This document shows positions 8,439-16,429 of a stretch of DNA of 64,000 bases, one piece after another. The notes under the pieces are model-generated. The model was not told the origin of the DNA, searched no databases, and was given only the letters and a program-made list of their open reading frames with translations. Both the position numbers and the translations under genes were made by a program. Position 1 is the stretch's first letter. Each line of letters starts with the position of its first letter. Source of the stretch: Clostridiales bacterium FE2011 (lineage in GTDB: Bacteria > Bacillota > Clostridia > Christensenellales > Aristaeellaceae); the NCBI GenBank assembly GCA_017569305.1, contig CP069418.1, positions 1,550,001-1,614,000 on the forward strand, read 5' to 3'.

Positions 8439-9331
8439 TGACTATCAAGAATCGTTCCAAGATCTGCCTTATCATCTCCGCCGTGATCATCCTCGTCGCC
8501 CTGGGCCTGCACCTCTCCGGTAATGGAATTAACCTGGGTATCGATTTCGCAGGCGGCCTCTCCATGCAGTATGATATGAAGACCGCCGTCACTTCCGCTG
8601 ACGTGACCAACGTCCTGGAAAACATGGGTGTTACAAACAGCACCGTCACCGTTCAGGGCCGCGACAACAATGAAGTGAACATCCGCATCAAGGACATTAC
8701 CAAGGACGACATCCAGAAGGTCCAGGCTGATTTCGAAGCCGGCATCAAGGAAACCTATCCGGAAGCCGTTTCCATCGGTGATGTGAACTACGTTGGTCCC
8801 GTAGCCGGTGACACCCTGGTCCGGAACGCGATCATCTCCGTGCTTCTCGCCGCCGGCCTGATGCTGGTCTACATCGCCATCCGGTTCGACCTGAACTCCG
8901 GCCTCGCTGCTGTGTTCGGTCTGCTGCATGACGTGCTGATCATGCTCTCCTTCATGGTGATCTTCCGCTCCGTGATCCAGATGAACTCTTCGTTCATCGC
9001 CGCGGCGCTGACCATTGTTGGTTACTCCATCAACAACACCATTGTTATCTTCGACCGTATTCGTGAGAATGCCAAGAAGATGCCCACCGCTCCCCGTGAA
9101 GAAGTTACCAACATCTCCATTCGTGAGAGCCTGGGCCGCACCATCTGCACCACAGTAACCACCCTGATCACCATCGTGGCTCTGTGCATCCTGGGTGTTG
9201 CTTCCATCCGTGAGTTCGCTCTGCCGATCATCGTCGGTATCCTCTCCGGTGTCTACAGCGCCAACATGATCAACGGTTATGTCTGGGCTTTCCTGGAAGA
9301 AAAACGCCGCAGCCGCAAGGCCAAAGCCTGA
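8438..9331 (+). CDS. secF: Protein translocase subunit SecF
   Basis: Partner of SecD in the SecDF membrane complex. The 297-residue protein has TM1, the conserved GIDFAGGLSMQY motif (FxGG type) and a five-helix C-terminal block with the paired signature GYSINNTIVIFDRIREN. Translation is coupled to secD (TAATG overlap, with AAGGAGG inside the end of secD). A terminator follows directly. Confidence 0.97.
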   Translation: MTIKNRSKICLIISAVIILVALGLHLSGNGINLGIDFAGGLSMQYDMKTAVTSADVTNVLENMGVTNSTVTVQGRDNNEVNIRIKDITKDDIQKVQADFEAGIKETYPEAVSIGDVNYVGPVAGDTLVRNAIISVLLAAGLMLVYIAIRFDLNSGLAAVFGLLHDVLIMLSFMVIFRSVIQMNSSFIAAALTIVGYSINNTIVIFDRIRENAKKMPTAPREEVTNISIRESLGRTICTTVTTLITIVALCILGVASIREFALPIIVGILSGVYSANMINGYVWAFLEEKRRSRKAKA

Positions 9332-9345
9332 TTAAAAACAAACGG

Positions 9346-9382
9346 AAAGGACTGCGGGGACGCAGTCCTTTCTTCTTCTTTT
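9346..9382 (+). terminator. secDF terminator
   Basis: Perfect hairpin AAAGGACTGCG / CGCAGTCCTTT with a GGGA loop, then a T-rich run. Confidence 0.9.
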
Positions 9383-9438
9383 TATGGATCTGTATACCGC
9401 ATCTGTATTGACTAGTCCCGAATTCTCATCATACCGTT

Positions 9439-9470
9439 AATTCAGAATTCTGAATTCATAATTCTGAATT
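9439..9470. repeat. Heptamer tract upstream of recJ
   Basis: Units AATTCAG, AATTCTG, AATTCAT, AATTCTG in tandem, ending 4 bases before the recJ Shine-Dalgarno region. Confidence 0.75.
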
Positions 9471-9490
9471 AGCAGAAAGGAGGCGATCCC

Positions 9491-11146
9491 ATGACCCATA
9501 CACGTTTCATTCAGCGATGTGTTTCGGATTGCCCTCCTTTCAATGGTCTTCCGGACTGGATGTCCAGGCTTCTCTTTGCCCGCGGCATCCATACAGAAGA
9601 AGAATCCCGCCGTTACCTGAATCCCTCATTGGATGATCTCCATGACCCTTTCCTGCTCCCTGGCATGACGGAAACCGTTGCCCTGCTCAGGAAGGCCATT
9701 GATGAAGGAAAAACCATCCTCGTTTACGGCGACTATGACGCAGACGGCGTCTGCGCTGCCTCCATCCTGATGGAAACCCTGCACGAGGAAGGCGCGTCCC
9801 TGGCATACCGCATTCCTTCCCGTCACACCGAAGGCTACGGCTTGAATGCCGATGCTGTCCGTGAAATAGCGGAAAAAGCTCAGGTTCTGATTACAGTGGA
9901 CTGCGGTGTCTCCAATGTGGAAGAAGTTGCCCTGGCGAAGTCCCTTGGTCTGACCGTCATCGTGACAGACCATCACCAGCCTCCGGAAATTCTCCCCCAG
10001 GCTGACGTGGTGATGGATCCGCTTCTGGGAGAATACCCCTGCCCCTATCTGTGCGGTGCGGGCGTGGCGCTCAAAATCTGCCAGGCCCTTCAGGGGATGC
10101 CGGGTGTGGAAAAGCGGCTGGATCTTGCTGCCCTCGCCACCGTTGCGGATATCGTCCCCCTGCAGGAAGAAAACCGGGTCATCGTCCGGGAAGGACTTCA
10201 TCGTATCATGAATACCTCCCGGCCCGGCCTGAAAGCGCTGCTGGAAAAAGCCGGACTACAGGCTGCGGTTACCGCCGATGATCTTGCGTTCCGCCTCGGT
10301 CCCCGGCTTAACGCTGCCGGCCGCCTGGGAGACGCAAAACTCGGCGTCCATCTGCTCCTGACCCCGGATCCCGCTAAAGCCTCCCATATCGCAGGTCTGC
10401 TGGAGGAAGCCAACCGCACCCGGCAGAACCTGGAGCGGGAGATGACAGCCTCCGCCCTGACCCAGCTGGATGCGGCTGAGCTGGCAAAATCCCATGTGGT
10501 CATTGTTTCCGGAGAGGACTGGAATCCCGGCCTGATCGGCCTCACCGCCGGGCGGCTGTGTGAACGCTTTCACCTGCCTGCCATCGCTCTCAGCATTCAT
10601 GAGGGCACTGCCGTCGGTTCCTGTCGTTCCATTCCCGGTGTCAATATTTATCGTATGCTCTCCGCCTGCGCCGACCTGCTGGAGCGCTTCGGCGGACATG
10701 AACAGGCGGCCGGCCTGACCGTAAAGACAGAGAATATTCCCCTGCTTCAGAAACGGCTGGAAGAAGAAATCTCTTCCGCCGCACCGGAGGAATGCTTCCT
10801 GCCCGCCATGGAATATGACATGATTGTCCCATTCCGTACCTGGACTCCCGAAACCCTTGCAATGCTGGATCGCATGGAGCCTTTCGGCTGCGGCAACCCC
10901 GCACCGCTCTTCCTGCTGCAGGGTGCTGAAGTTCAGTCCCTCCGCCGGGTAGGCAAAGACGACTCCCATCTGAAGCTGACTGTCCTGGATGAGGACCTGT
11001 CCGTTGTGGACGGCATTGCCTTCTCAAAGGGCGACGTCGCTGACGAAAGCCCTGCCGTCCTGGACCTGCTCTATCGTCCCATCCGGAACGACTTCCGCGG
11101 CCGCGTCAGCATTGAAGCCCAGGTGGCATGTATTAATGCAGAATGA
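9491..11146 (+). CDS. recJ: Single-stranded-DNA-specific exonuclease RecJ
   Basis: RecJ degrades single-stranded DNA 5' to 3' in recombination and repair. The DHH phosphoesterase core is clear: GDYDADGVCAA (motif I, about residue 82), DCGVSN (motif II), VTDHHQPP (motif III DHH), VMDPL and the CGAGVALK segment. The DHHA1 part (GLIGLTAGRLCE, then CRSIPGVNI and FGGHEQAAG) and the OB-fold tail follow. At 551 residues it is the shorter Bacillota form. ATG 9491 follows AAAGGAGG. No strong terminator lies between recJ and the relA promoter. Confidence 0.96.
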   Translation: MTHTRFIQRCVSDCPPFNGLPDWMSRLLFARGIHTEEESRRYLNPSLDDLHDPFLLPGMTETVALLRKAIDEGKTILVYGDYDADGVCAASILMETLHEEGASLAYRIPSRHTEGYGLNADAVREIAEKAQVLITVDCGVSNVEEVALAKSLGLTVIVTDHHQPPEILPQADVVMDPLLGEYPCPYLCGAGVALKICQALQGMPGVEKRLDLAALATVADIVPLQEENRVIVREGLHRIMNTSRPGLKALLEKAGLQAAVTADDLAFRLGPRLNAAGRLGDAKLGVHLLLTPDPAKASHIAGLLEEANRTRQNLEREMTASALTQLDAAELAKSHVVIVSGEDWNPGLIGLTAGRLCERFHLPAIALSIHEGTAVGSCRSIPGVNIYRMLSACADLLERFGGHEQAAGLTVKTENIPLLQKRLEEEISSAAPEECFLPAMEYDMIVPFRTWTPETLAMLDRMEPFGCGNPAPLFLLQGAEVQSLRRVGKDDSHLKLTVLDEDLSVVDGIAFSKGDVADESPAVLDLLYRPIRNDFRGRVSIEAQVACINAE

Positions 11147-11175
11147 CCGCCCTTACACCCCCGGAAACCCCGGAG

Positions 11176-11204
11176 TAAACATAATTCCAAAAACATGGTA
11201 TAAT
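11176..11204 (+). promoter_or_regulatory. Promoter for relA/spoT
   Basis: TAAACA at 11176-11181, 17-base spacer, TATAAT at 11199-11204. The -35 box is imperfect, the -10 box perfect. Confidence 0.65.
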
Positions 11205-11252
11205 AATATATTGTTCCCGAAGCCGTATTTTCATCGGGAGCAACAGAAAAGC

Positions 11253-11285
11253 ATTATGAATTATGAATTATGAATTGTGAATTAA
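11253..11285. repeat. Heptamer tract in the relA leader
   Basis: Four tandem units of the AATTATG/AATTGTG type, ending about 10 bases before the AAAGGAGG ribosome binding site and therefore transcribed from the promoter at 11176. Confidence 0.8.
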
Positions 11286-11309
11286 ATCCGACTGAAAGGA
11301 GGATCACCC

Positions 11310-13514
11310 ATGGCTTTCACATCTTATGAAGCAATGCCTCTGGATCAGATGCTTAACCGGATACAGAAATACCATCCCGGTGACGGCTACAAGCTGGTGG
11401 AAAAAGCCTGGAAGTTTGCCGAAAAGGCCCATGAAGGCCAGTTCCGCAAATCCGGTGAGCCTTATTTCACCCATCCTTCCCTTGTCGCTTCGATCCTTAC
11501 GGATCTGATGATTGATCCCCCCACCATCGCCGCGGGTCTCCTGCATGATACTGTCGAGGACTGCGAAGGTATCACCCTTGATACCATCCGCGAGGAGTTC
11601 GGCAATGAAGTGGCGGATCTTGTAGACGGCGTCACCAAATTGAACAAGCTGGATTTTGCGGATCGTGAGGAAGCCCAGGCTGAATCCCTCCGTAAGATGA
11701 TCCTGGCGATGTCCCGGGATATCCGTGTCGTTCTGATCAAGCTGGCGGACCGTCTGCATAACATGCGCACCCTGCGTTTCCAGCCGGAAGCACGCCGTCA
11801 GGCCATTGCCCGGGAAACGCTGGATATCTATGCGCCCCTGGCGCACCGCCTCGGTGTTTATGCCATCAAGCAGGAGCTGGAAGACCTGTCCCTTAAGTAC
11901 ATTGATCCGGAAGGCTACAACCGCATTGTCCATCTCGTCGGCATGAAGCGCCAGGAGCGGGAGGAGAGCATCAAGCTGGTCATCAATGAGCTTTCAGAGC
12001 GGCTGGACCAGCAGCATATCCGCTACAACATCGACGGCCGCAGCAAGCACTTCTATTCCATCTATCGCAAGATGGTGCTTCAGCAGAAGGCCTTTGACCA
12101 GATCTATGACCTGATCGCCATCCGCGTCATCGTGGATACCATTCCGGACTGCTATACAGTCCTGGGTATTGTCCATACCCTGTGGAATCAGGTCCCCGGC
12201 CGGTTCAAGGATTATATCTCTGTTCCCAAGGCCAACATGTACCAGTCCCTTCACACCACCGTTGTGGGTGGCCGGAAGATTCCCTTCCCCTTCGAGGTGC
12301 AGATCCGTACCTGGGACATGCACCGCGTGGCGGAATTCGGCATTGCTGCCCACTGGCGGTACAAGGAAGGCGCCAACCGGGAAGACAACCTGGACCACAA
12401 GCTGTTCTGGGTCCGCCAGATGCTGGACTGGCAGACGGAAACCCGGGATTCCCGCGAATTCCTGGACACGCTGAAAACAGACCTTTTCTCTGAGGAAGTA
12501 TTCCTCTTTACGCCCAAGGGTGACGTTATTTCCATGCCCAAGGGTGCCACGCCCCTGGACTTTGCCTACCGGATTCACTCCGCCATCGGCAACCAGTGCG
12601 TCGGTGCGAAAATCAACGGTAAAATCGTTCCGCTGGACACGCCCCTGGGTACCGGCGATCGAGTGGAAATCCTGACCTCCGCTTCCTCCAAGGGACCGGG
12701 AACCGACTGGCTCCGGATCTGCAAAACGCCCCAGGCCAAAGCCAAGATCCGCCAGTTCCTGAAGAAATCCCTGAAGGAAGAAAACGTTGAAATCGGCCGT
12801 GCCATGATTGAAAAGGAATGCGTCCGCCGCGGCGTCCGCATGTCCGATATCGTCAAGCCTGAGTATTATGAGCCCATCCTAAAGCGCACCGGTTTCACGG
12901 ACTTCGATGACATCTGCAGTGCTGTCGGCTACGGCGGCATGGCTGTCGTCTATGTTGTCACCCGCCTGATCGAAGAGCAGAAGGCGAAGGAACAGCCGGT
13001 TCAGACCGTCCAGACCGTGGACGACATGGTTTCTGAGGAAAAGCGCCTCAGCCAGCACCGCGCCCATCACGGCATCGTGCTCACCGGCAGTGAGGACCTG
13101 GATATCCCCGTCCGCTTTGCCAAGTGCTGCAGCCCTGTTCCCGGAGACGAGATTGTGGGCTATATCACCCGCGGCCGCGGCGTGACCATCCATAAAGCGG
13201 AATGCGTCAACGTCGCCACCGGTGAAGAAGAGCGCCGCATTCCCGTGGAATGGGCCAGCGACGGCCAGAATACCTTCTACGCCACCATTACCATCATTGC
13301 CTATGACCGGCTGAACATGCTCAGTGAAATCGCCACCATCATCGGTGAGAACGGCGTTTCCATCCGCGCGGCCTCTATCCAGAGCGATGAAAAGACCAAG
13401 ATTTCCACACTTCATCTGACCCTGGATGTTCATTCCCGTGAAGAAATGAACAAGGTCATCCAGGCCCTCCGCAACAAGTCTGATATTCTTGATGTTTACA
13501 GAGCAACGAAATAA
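11310..13514 (+). CDS. relA: Bifunctional (p)ppGpp synthetase/hydrolase RelA/SpoT
   Basis: Rel enzymes make and break the alarmone (p)ppGpp in the stringent response. Domains in order: HD hydrolase (FTHPSLVA, then LLHDTVED with HD at residues 79-80), synthetase (DGRSKHFYSIYRKM and the region through EVQIRTWDMHRVAEFG), TGS (FTPKGDVISMPKGATPLDF, near residue 395), a helical/zinc-finger region with a CC pair (FAKCCSPVPGDEIVGY), and a C-terminal ACT domain. Both HD and synthetase residues look intact, so both activities are expected. The 734-residue length is normal. ATG 11310 follows AAAGGAGG. The stop codon sits in the loop of a perfect 16-bp hairpin. Confidence 0.97.
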   Translation: MAFTSYEAMPLDQMLNRIQKYHPGDGYKLVEKAWKFAEKAHEGQFRKSGEPYFTHPSLVASILTDLMIDPPTIAAGLLHDTVEDCEGITLDTIREEFGNEVADLVDGVTKLNKLDFADREEAQAESLRKMILAMSRDIRVVLIKLADRLHNMRTLRFQPEARRQAIARETLDIYAPLAHRLGVYAIKQELEDLSLKYIDPEGYNRIVHLVGMKRQEREESIKLVINELSERLDQQHIRYNIDGRSKHFYSIYRKMVLQQKAFDQIYDLIAIRVIVDTIPDCYTVLGIVHTLWNQVPGRFKDYISVPKANMYQSLHTTVVGGRKIPFPFEVQIRTWDMHRVAEFGIAAHWRYKEGANREDNLDHKLFWVRQMLDWQTETRDSREFLDTLKTDLFSEEVFLFTPKGDVISMPKGATPLDFAYRIHSAIGNQCVGAKINGKIVPLDTPLGTGDRVEILTSASSKGPGTDWLRICKTPQAKAKIRQFLKKSLKEENVEIGRAMIEKECVRRGVRMSDIVKPEYYEPILKRTGFTDFDDICSAVGYGGMAVVYVVTRLIEEQKAKEQPVQTVQTVDDMVSEEKRLSQHRAHHGIVLTGSEDLDIPVRFAKCCSPVPGDEIVGYITRGRGVTIHKAECVNVATGEEERRIPVEWASDGQNTFYATITIIAYDRLNMLSEIATIIGENGVSIRAASIQSDEKTKISTLHLTLDVHSREEMNKVIQALRNKSDILDVYRATK

Positions 13515-13530
13515 TCGTTGCTCTGTAAAC
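13494..13530. terminator. 16-bp perfect inverted repeat around the relA stop codon
   Basis: GTTTACAGAGCAACGA (13494-13509) pairs without mismatch with its complement at 13515-13530; the 5-base loop contains the TAA. There is no T-run, so it may protect the mRNA 3' end or be part of the neighbouring repeat element instead of a classical terminator. Confidence 0.7.
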
Positions 13531-13532
13531 AA

Positions 13533-13596
13533 CTCTACACTCTACACTCTTCACTCTTCACTGATCACTCATCACTTTTACCTCCTAACTCCTACC
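13533..13596. repeat. Mixed heptamer tract between relA and dtd
   Basis: Units TCTACAC (x2), TCTTCAC (x2), TGATCAC, TCATCAC, then CTCCTAA/CTCCTAC in the plus strand. Two heptamer families meet here, directly after the relA hairpin and before the dtd ribosome binding site. Confidence 0.8.
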
Positions 13597-13616
13597 TTTC
13601 CCGAAAGGATTCTACT

Positions 13617-14066
13617 ATGCGAGCAGTTGTCCAGCGCGTTACCAGCGCTTCCGTGACCGTCGAAAACGAAACCGTCGGCGCCATCGACGCAGGCATGATG
13701 GTCCTGATCGGCGTATCCAAGGAAGACACCGATAAGGACCTGAAATACATCGTGGAGAAAGTCCAGAACCTCCGCATTTATGACGATGAGAACGGCGTCA
13801 TGAACCGCTCCATCCTGGATGTGGGCGGCAGCATCCTGGCCGTTTCCCAGTTCACCCTTTACGGTGACGCCCGGGGCGGCCGCAGGCCTTCCTATTTCCA
13901 GGCTGCCGGTCCGGAAATGGCCAATGAGTTTTATGAACAGGCGGTAGCTGCCTGGCGGGCTCAGGGAATCCACGTGGAAACCGGCCGCTTCCGTACAGAG
14001 ATGAAAGTTTCCCTCGTCAATGACGGCCCGGTAACCATCCTGCTGGACAGTGAAAAAGCGTTCTGA
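13617..14066 (+). CDS. dtd: D-aminoacyl-tRNA deacylase
   Basis: Dtd hydrolyses D-amino acids (and glycine) mischarged on tRNA. The 149-residue protein matches the family from end to end: MRAVVQRVTSASVTVENE, the active-site SQFTLYGD stretch and the GRRPSYFQAAGPE region, and the conserved C-terminal VSLVNDGPVTILLDS with the cross-subunit G-P motif. ATG 13617 follows GAAAGGA; upstream in-frame codons are heptamer-repeat DNA, so they are not used. The pairing with relA is common in Bacillota. The terminator overlaps the stop codon. Confidence 0.96.
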   Translation: MRAVVQRVTSASVTVENETVGAIDAGMMVLIGVSKEDTDKDLKYIVEKVQNLRIYDDENGVMNRSILDVGGSILAVSQFTLYGDARGGRRPSYFQAAGPEMANEFYEQAVAAWRAQGIHVETGRFRTEMKVSLVNDGPVTILLDSEKAF

Positions 14067-14088
14067 TATCAATCAGAACGCTTTTTTC
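14053..14088 (+). terminator. dtd terminator overlapping the stop codon
   Basis: AAAAAGCGTTCTGAT / ATCAGAACGCTTTTTT perfect stem and T-run; the TGA of dtd is in the 5' arm. Confidence 0.92.
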
Positions 14089-14216
14089 GTTCCATTGGCT
14101 GCAATCAATGGAACAAGCGGTGAAAGCGGGACTGCGGGACTGGCCATCTGTCACTGTTTTCGAAGAAAATGTGACCGAGGGCCTGTCCCTTCTGTCACGC
14201 TTCCGCCGCCAATACT

Positions 14217-14243
14217 TAATTGTTCAGTATTCATTATTCATTG
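14217..14243. repeat. Heptamer tract at the 3' end of hemZ
   Basis: TTCATTA/TTCAGTA-type units overlap the last codons and stop codon of hemZ. The 130 bases between the dtd terminator and this tract show no gene. Confidence 0.6.
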
Positions 14244-15673
14244 AGAAAAAGCTCGCTTTTTCTCTTTATCATCTCTTCCGTTCTCTTCAGGTATTCCAGT
14301 ATATTGCTCACATTCGGAGCCCGCTCAATGTGTCCTTCTTCAGGGAAAATCCGCTTTGAGATTCCGCCGGCACCCATGGCCAGAATATGACTCGTTTCTT
14401 CCATGATGTCCACATTATAGAGGCACGCATGGCCCGGCAGGGCATATCCGGTATTCTCCAGGTTCCCTGCCATATATTTCTGCTTATACAGGTAATACGG
14501 CGCCATGCCCATGGCCCTTGCTGTTTCCCGTCCGGCTTCCACCATGCGGGCTGTCATATTTCCATCCGGAAGCGGATGGTTTTCCAGGCTCATCCGTGAG
14601 GAGCGCTTGATTGCCAGGGTATGCACAGTCAGGCTTTCCGGCCGCAGTTTCCGGGCTTCTTCCATGGTGTGGGCGAAATCCGCTTCATTTTCCCCCGGCA
14701 GTCCGGCAATCACGTCCATATTGATATGGGGAATTGCTTCTTCCCGGGCCAGGGCATAGGCTTCCCGTACCTGCTGCGCCGTATGGGCCCGGCCGATAAT
14801 CTCCAGCGTCCGGTCATTCATAGTCTGGGGATTGATGGAAATCCGGCCGATACCGGCGTTCCGGATTGCCCGGAGCTTTTCCCGGGTCAGGGTATCCGGC
14901 CGTCCCGCTTCCACGGTATACTCCATTGCACCCGGAAAGCAGCGCACGGTTTCTTCCATCAGCTGCTCAAAGGCTCCCTGCGGCAGCGCTGTGGGAGTAC
15001 CTCCGCCCACATACAAAGCACGCAGCTTCCGTCCGCTGTTCTTCAGGATCTCCGCACAGGCTCTCATTTCCCGCGTCAGGGAGGCCATATAAGGCTCGAT
15101 CAGGCTTCCGTCGCCTATTTCTCCGGAGGAGAAGGAACAGTAGGCACAACGGGTCGTACAGAAGGGAATACCGATATAGACGTCCATCCATTCGTCCCCG
15201 GGTTTCGGAAGCTTCCGCTGTTCCGCCGCAATCTCCGCCAGCAGTGCAGCCCGGTCAGGCGCCACGTCAAAATCCGCAGCCAGCCGTTCAATCGCCGCTT
15301 CCGGCGTCAGGCCTTCCTCAAGGGCTTCCAGCATCAGATGCGTCGGCCGTACGCCGGTCAGGCTGCCCCAGGGCGGCTGAATACCGGTTATTTCCTTCAG
15401 CAGATCATACAAGGTCTGCTTGCAAAGACGCCTGGCCGCGCGTCTGCGATGCAGGGTACGGATCCGCTCATCCGCATCCTCCGGCGCCGGAGTACTCCGT
15501 TCCACGCGATGTCCGTCTGCCGCGAAGGCAATATAAAACCGCCCTTCCTTTTCTTCAGAAAGGGGTACAAACTTCCGGGGTTCATCCCATACACTTTCCG
15601 GAAACCCGAAGATCCGGGTTAACACCCTCAGCTCCGGTTCAATCGTCTCCAGATAGCTCTCTATTTCCGTCAT
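14234..15673 (-). CDS. hemZ: Radical SAM coproporphyrinogen dehydrogenase-like protein HemZ
   Basis: HemZ/HemN-type enzymes use radical SAM chemistry; the class reaction is oxygen-independent oxidation of coproporphyrinogen III, although many HemN-like proteins act on other substrates. The 479-residue protein has an N-terminal extension typical of HemZ, then the cluster motif CTTRCAYC (residues ~172-179) after YIGIPF, the GGGTPTAL stretch, EAGRPDT, and RISINPQTMND. The C-terminal YYLYKQKYMAGNLENTGYA is a HemZ hallmark. ATG 15673 follows TAGGAT. It lies 28 bases behind the metallo-hydrolase, so the two are probably cotranscribed. No other heme genes are in view, so the true substrate is uncertain. 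Confidence 0.88.
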   Translation of the reverse strand: MTEIESYLETIEPELRVLTRIFGFPESVWDEPRKFVPLSEEKEGRFYIAFAADGHRVERSTPAPEDADERIRTLHRRRAARRLCKQTLYDLLKEITGIQPPWGSLTGVRPTHLMLEALEEGLTPEAAIERLAADFDVAPDRAALLAEIAAEQRKLPKPGDEWMDVYIGIPFCTTRCAYCSFSSGEIGDGSLIEPYMASLTREMRACAEILKNSGRKLRALYVGGGTPTALPQGAFEQLMEETVRCFPGAMEYTVEAGRPDTLTREKLRAIRNAGIGRISINPQTMNDRTLEIIGRAHTAQQVREAYALAREEAIPHINMDVIAGLPGENEADFAHTMEEARKLRPESLTVHTLAIKRSSRMSLENHPLPDGNMTARMVEAGRETARAMGMAPYYLYKQKYMAGNLENTGYALPGHACLYNVDIMEETSHILAMGAGGISKRIFPEEGHIERAPNVSNILEYLKRTEEMIKRKSELFLNE

Positions 15674-15685
15674 ATCCTACCAACC

Positions 15686-15707
15686 ATTAATTGTTAATTG
15701 ATTAATG
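15686..15707. repeat. Heptamer tract ending the metallo-hydrolase gene
   Basis: ATTAATTG/TTAATTG-type units. The stop codon of the upstream metallo-hydrolase gene is inside the tract. Confidence 0.65.
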
Positions 15708-16337
15708 TCCTGCATGCATTGGCATCGTCCGCACTAAAGATGACAGGCGGCGCAGCGACGCTACCATGTCACTCTCGTTCCCGCCCGGCAGATCTGTCCT
15801 GCCCCAACCGTATTCAAAGATGGTATCGCCGGTAAAGAGCTCTCCTTCAATTTCATAGCAGACACTGCCCGGCGTATGGCCCGGCGTATGCAGCACCTTT
15901 ACCTTCAGTCCGGCCAGATCCAGCTCATCGCCTTCCCTCACCAGATCTGTCGCTTCAGGCGCTGTAATCTGTTGTCCCATGAGCCCAATACTGGCATTCA
16001 ACTCCGGATTTCCCAGCATCGGTGCATCTAATTCGTGTATAACAATTCTAGTACTTTGGGAAAAACCTGTTGTTGACAGGTCATCTTTTCCCGCCTCAGC
16101 GGATAATTCTGAATTCTGAATTCTGAATTCTGAATTGAGCAGTTCCCGAACTGCTCCTATGTGGTCAAAATGCCCGTGTGTCAGCAGAATCGCCGCGATT
16201 TTCCGGTCTCCTGCAGCCTTCCGGATCCGTTTTGCTTCGTCTCCGGGATCAATCACGATGCATTCCTGTCCATCCTCTTTGCTCAGGACATAACAGCGGG
16301 TCTGCACCGGTCCCACGGTAAGCTCATCAATCCGCAT
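15702..16337 (-). CDS. MBL-fold metallo-hydrolase (glyoxalase II-like), with repeat insertion and short C-terminus
   Basis: Small MBL-fold hydrolases bind two metals; related ones hydrolyse thioesters such as S-lactoylglutathione. Ligands are visible: LTHGHFDHIG (HxHxDH), HTPGHTPGS and FTGDTIF. Between GAVRELL and IVIHELDAPML about 25 residues (starting NSEFRIQNSELSAEAG) come from an in-frame composite repeat at 16058-16136, absent from typical relatives. The protein also ends soon after the last conserved helix (MPMHAGH), where relatives normally run on with a PGHG-x-x-T loop and more residues; the stop lies in another heptamer tract. ATG 16337 follows GGAGGGATATGT. It is plausible but unproven that the enzyme still works. 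Confidence 0.82.
   Translation of the reverse strand: MRIDELTVGPVQTRCYVLSKEDGQECIVIDPGDEAKRIRKAAGDRKIAAILLTHGHFDHIGAVRELLNSEFRIQNSELSAEAGKDDLSTTGFSQSTRIVIHELDAPMLGNPELNASIGLMGQQITAPEATDLVREGDELDLAGLKVKVLHTPGHTPGSVCYEIEGELFTGDTIFEYGWGRTDLPGGNESDMVASLRRLSSLVRTMPMHAGH
16058..16136. repeat. Composite hairpin plus AATTCTG tract inside the metallo-hydrolase gene
   Basis: A long hairpin (GGGAAAA-ACCTGT / ACAGGT-CATC-TTTTCCC, 16058-16092) is followed by four AATTCTG units (16105-16136). The block is read in frame on the minus strand. Confidence 0.75.
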
Positions 16338-16396
16338 ACATATCCCTCCATTTACAGCATGTGATTCTCTGCACAATTCATTATACATGATTCATT

Positions 16397-16427
16397 GAAA
16401 AAAGGCGTTCCCAAGGAACGCCTTTTA
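16397..16427 (-). terminator. glyS terminator
   Basis: AAAAGGCGTTCC / GGAACGCCTTTT hairpin followed by TTTTTT on the minus strand, 3 bases past the glyS stop. Confidence 0.92.
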
Positions 16428-16429
16428 AC

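Noticed and set aside
14089..14216. Small gene between dtd and hemZ
   Set aside because: Only short frames without ribosome binding sites; nothing conserved was recognised.
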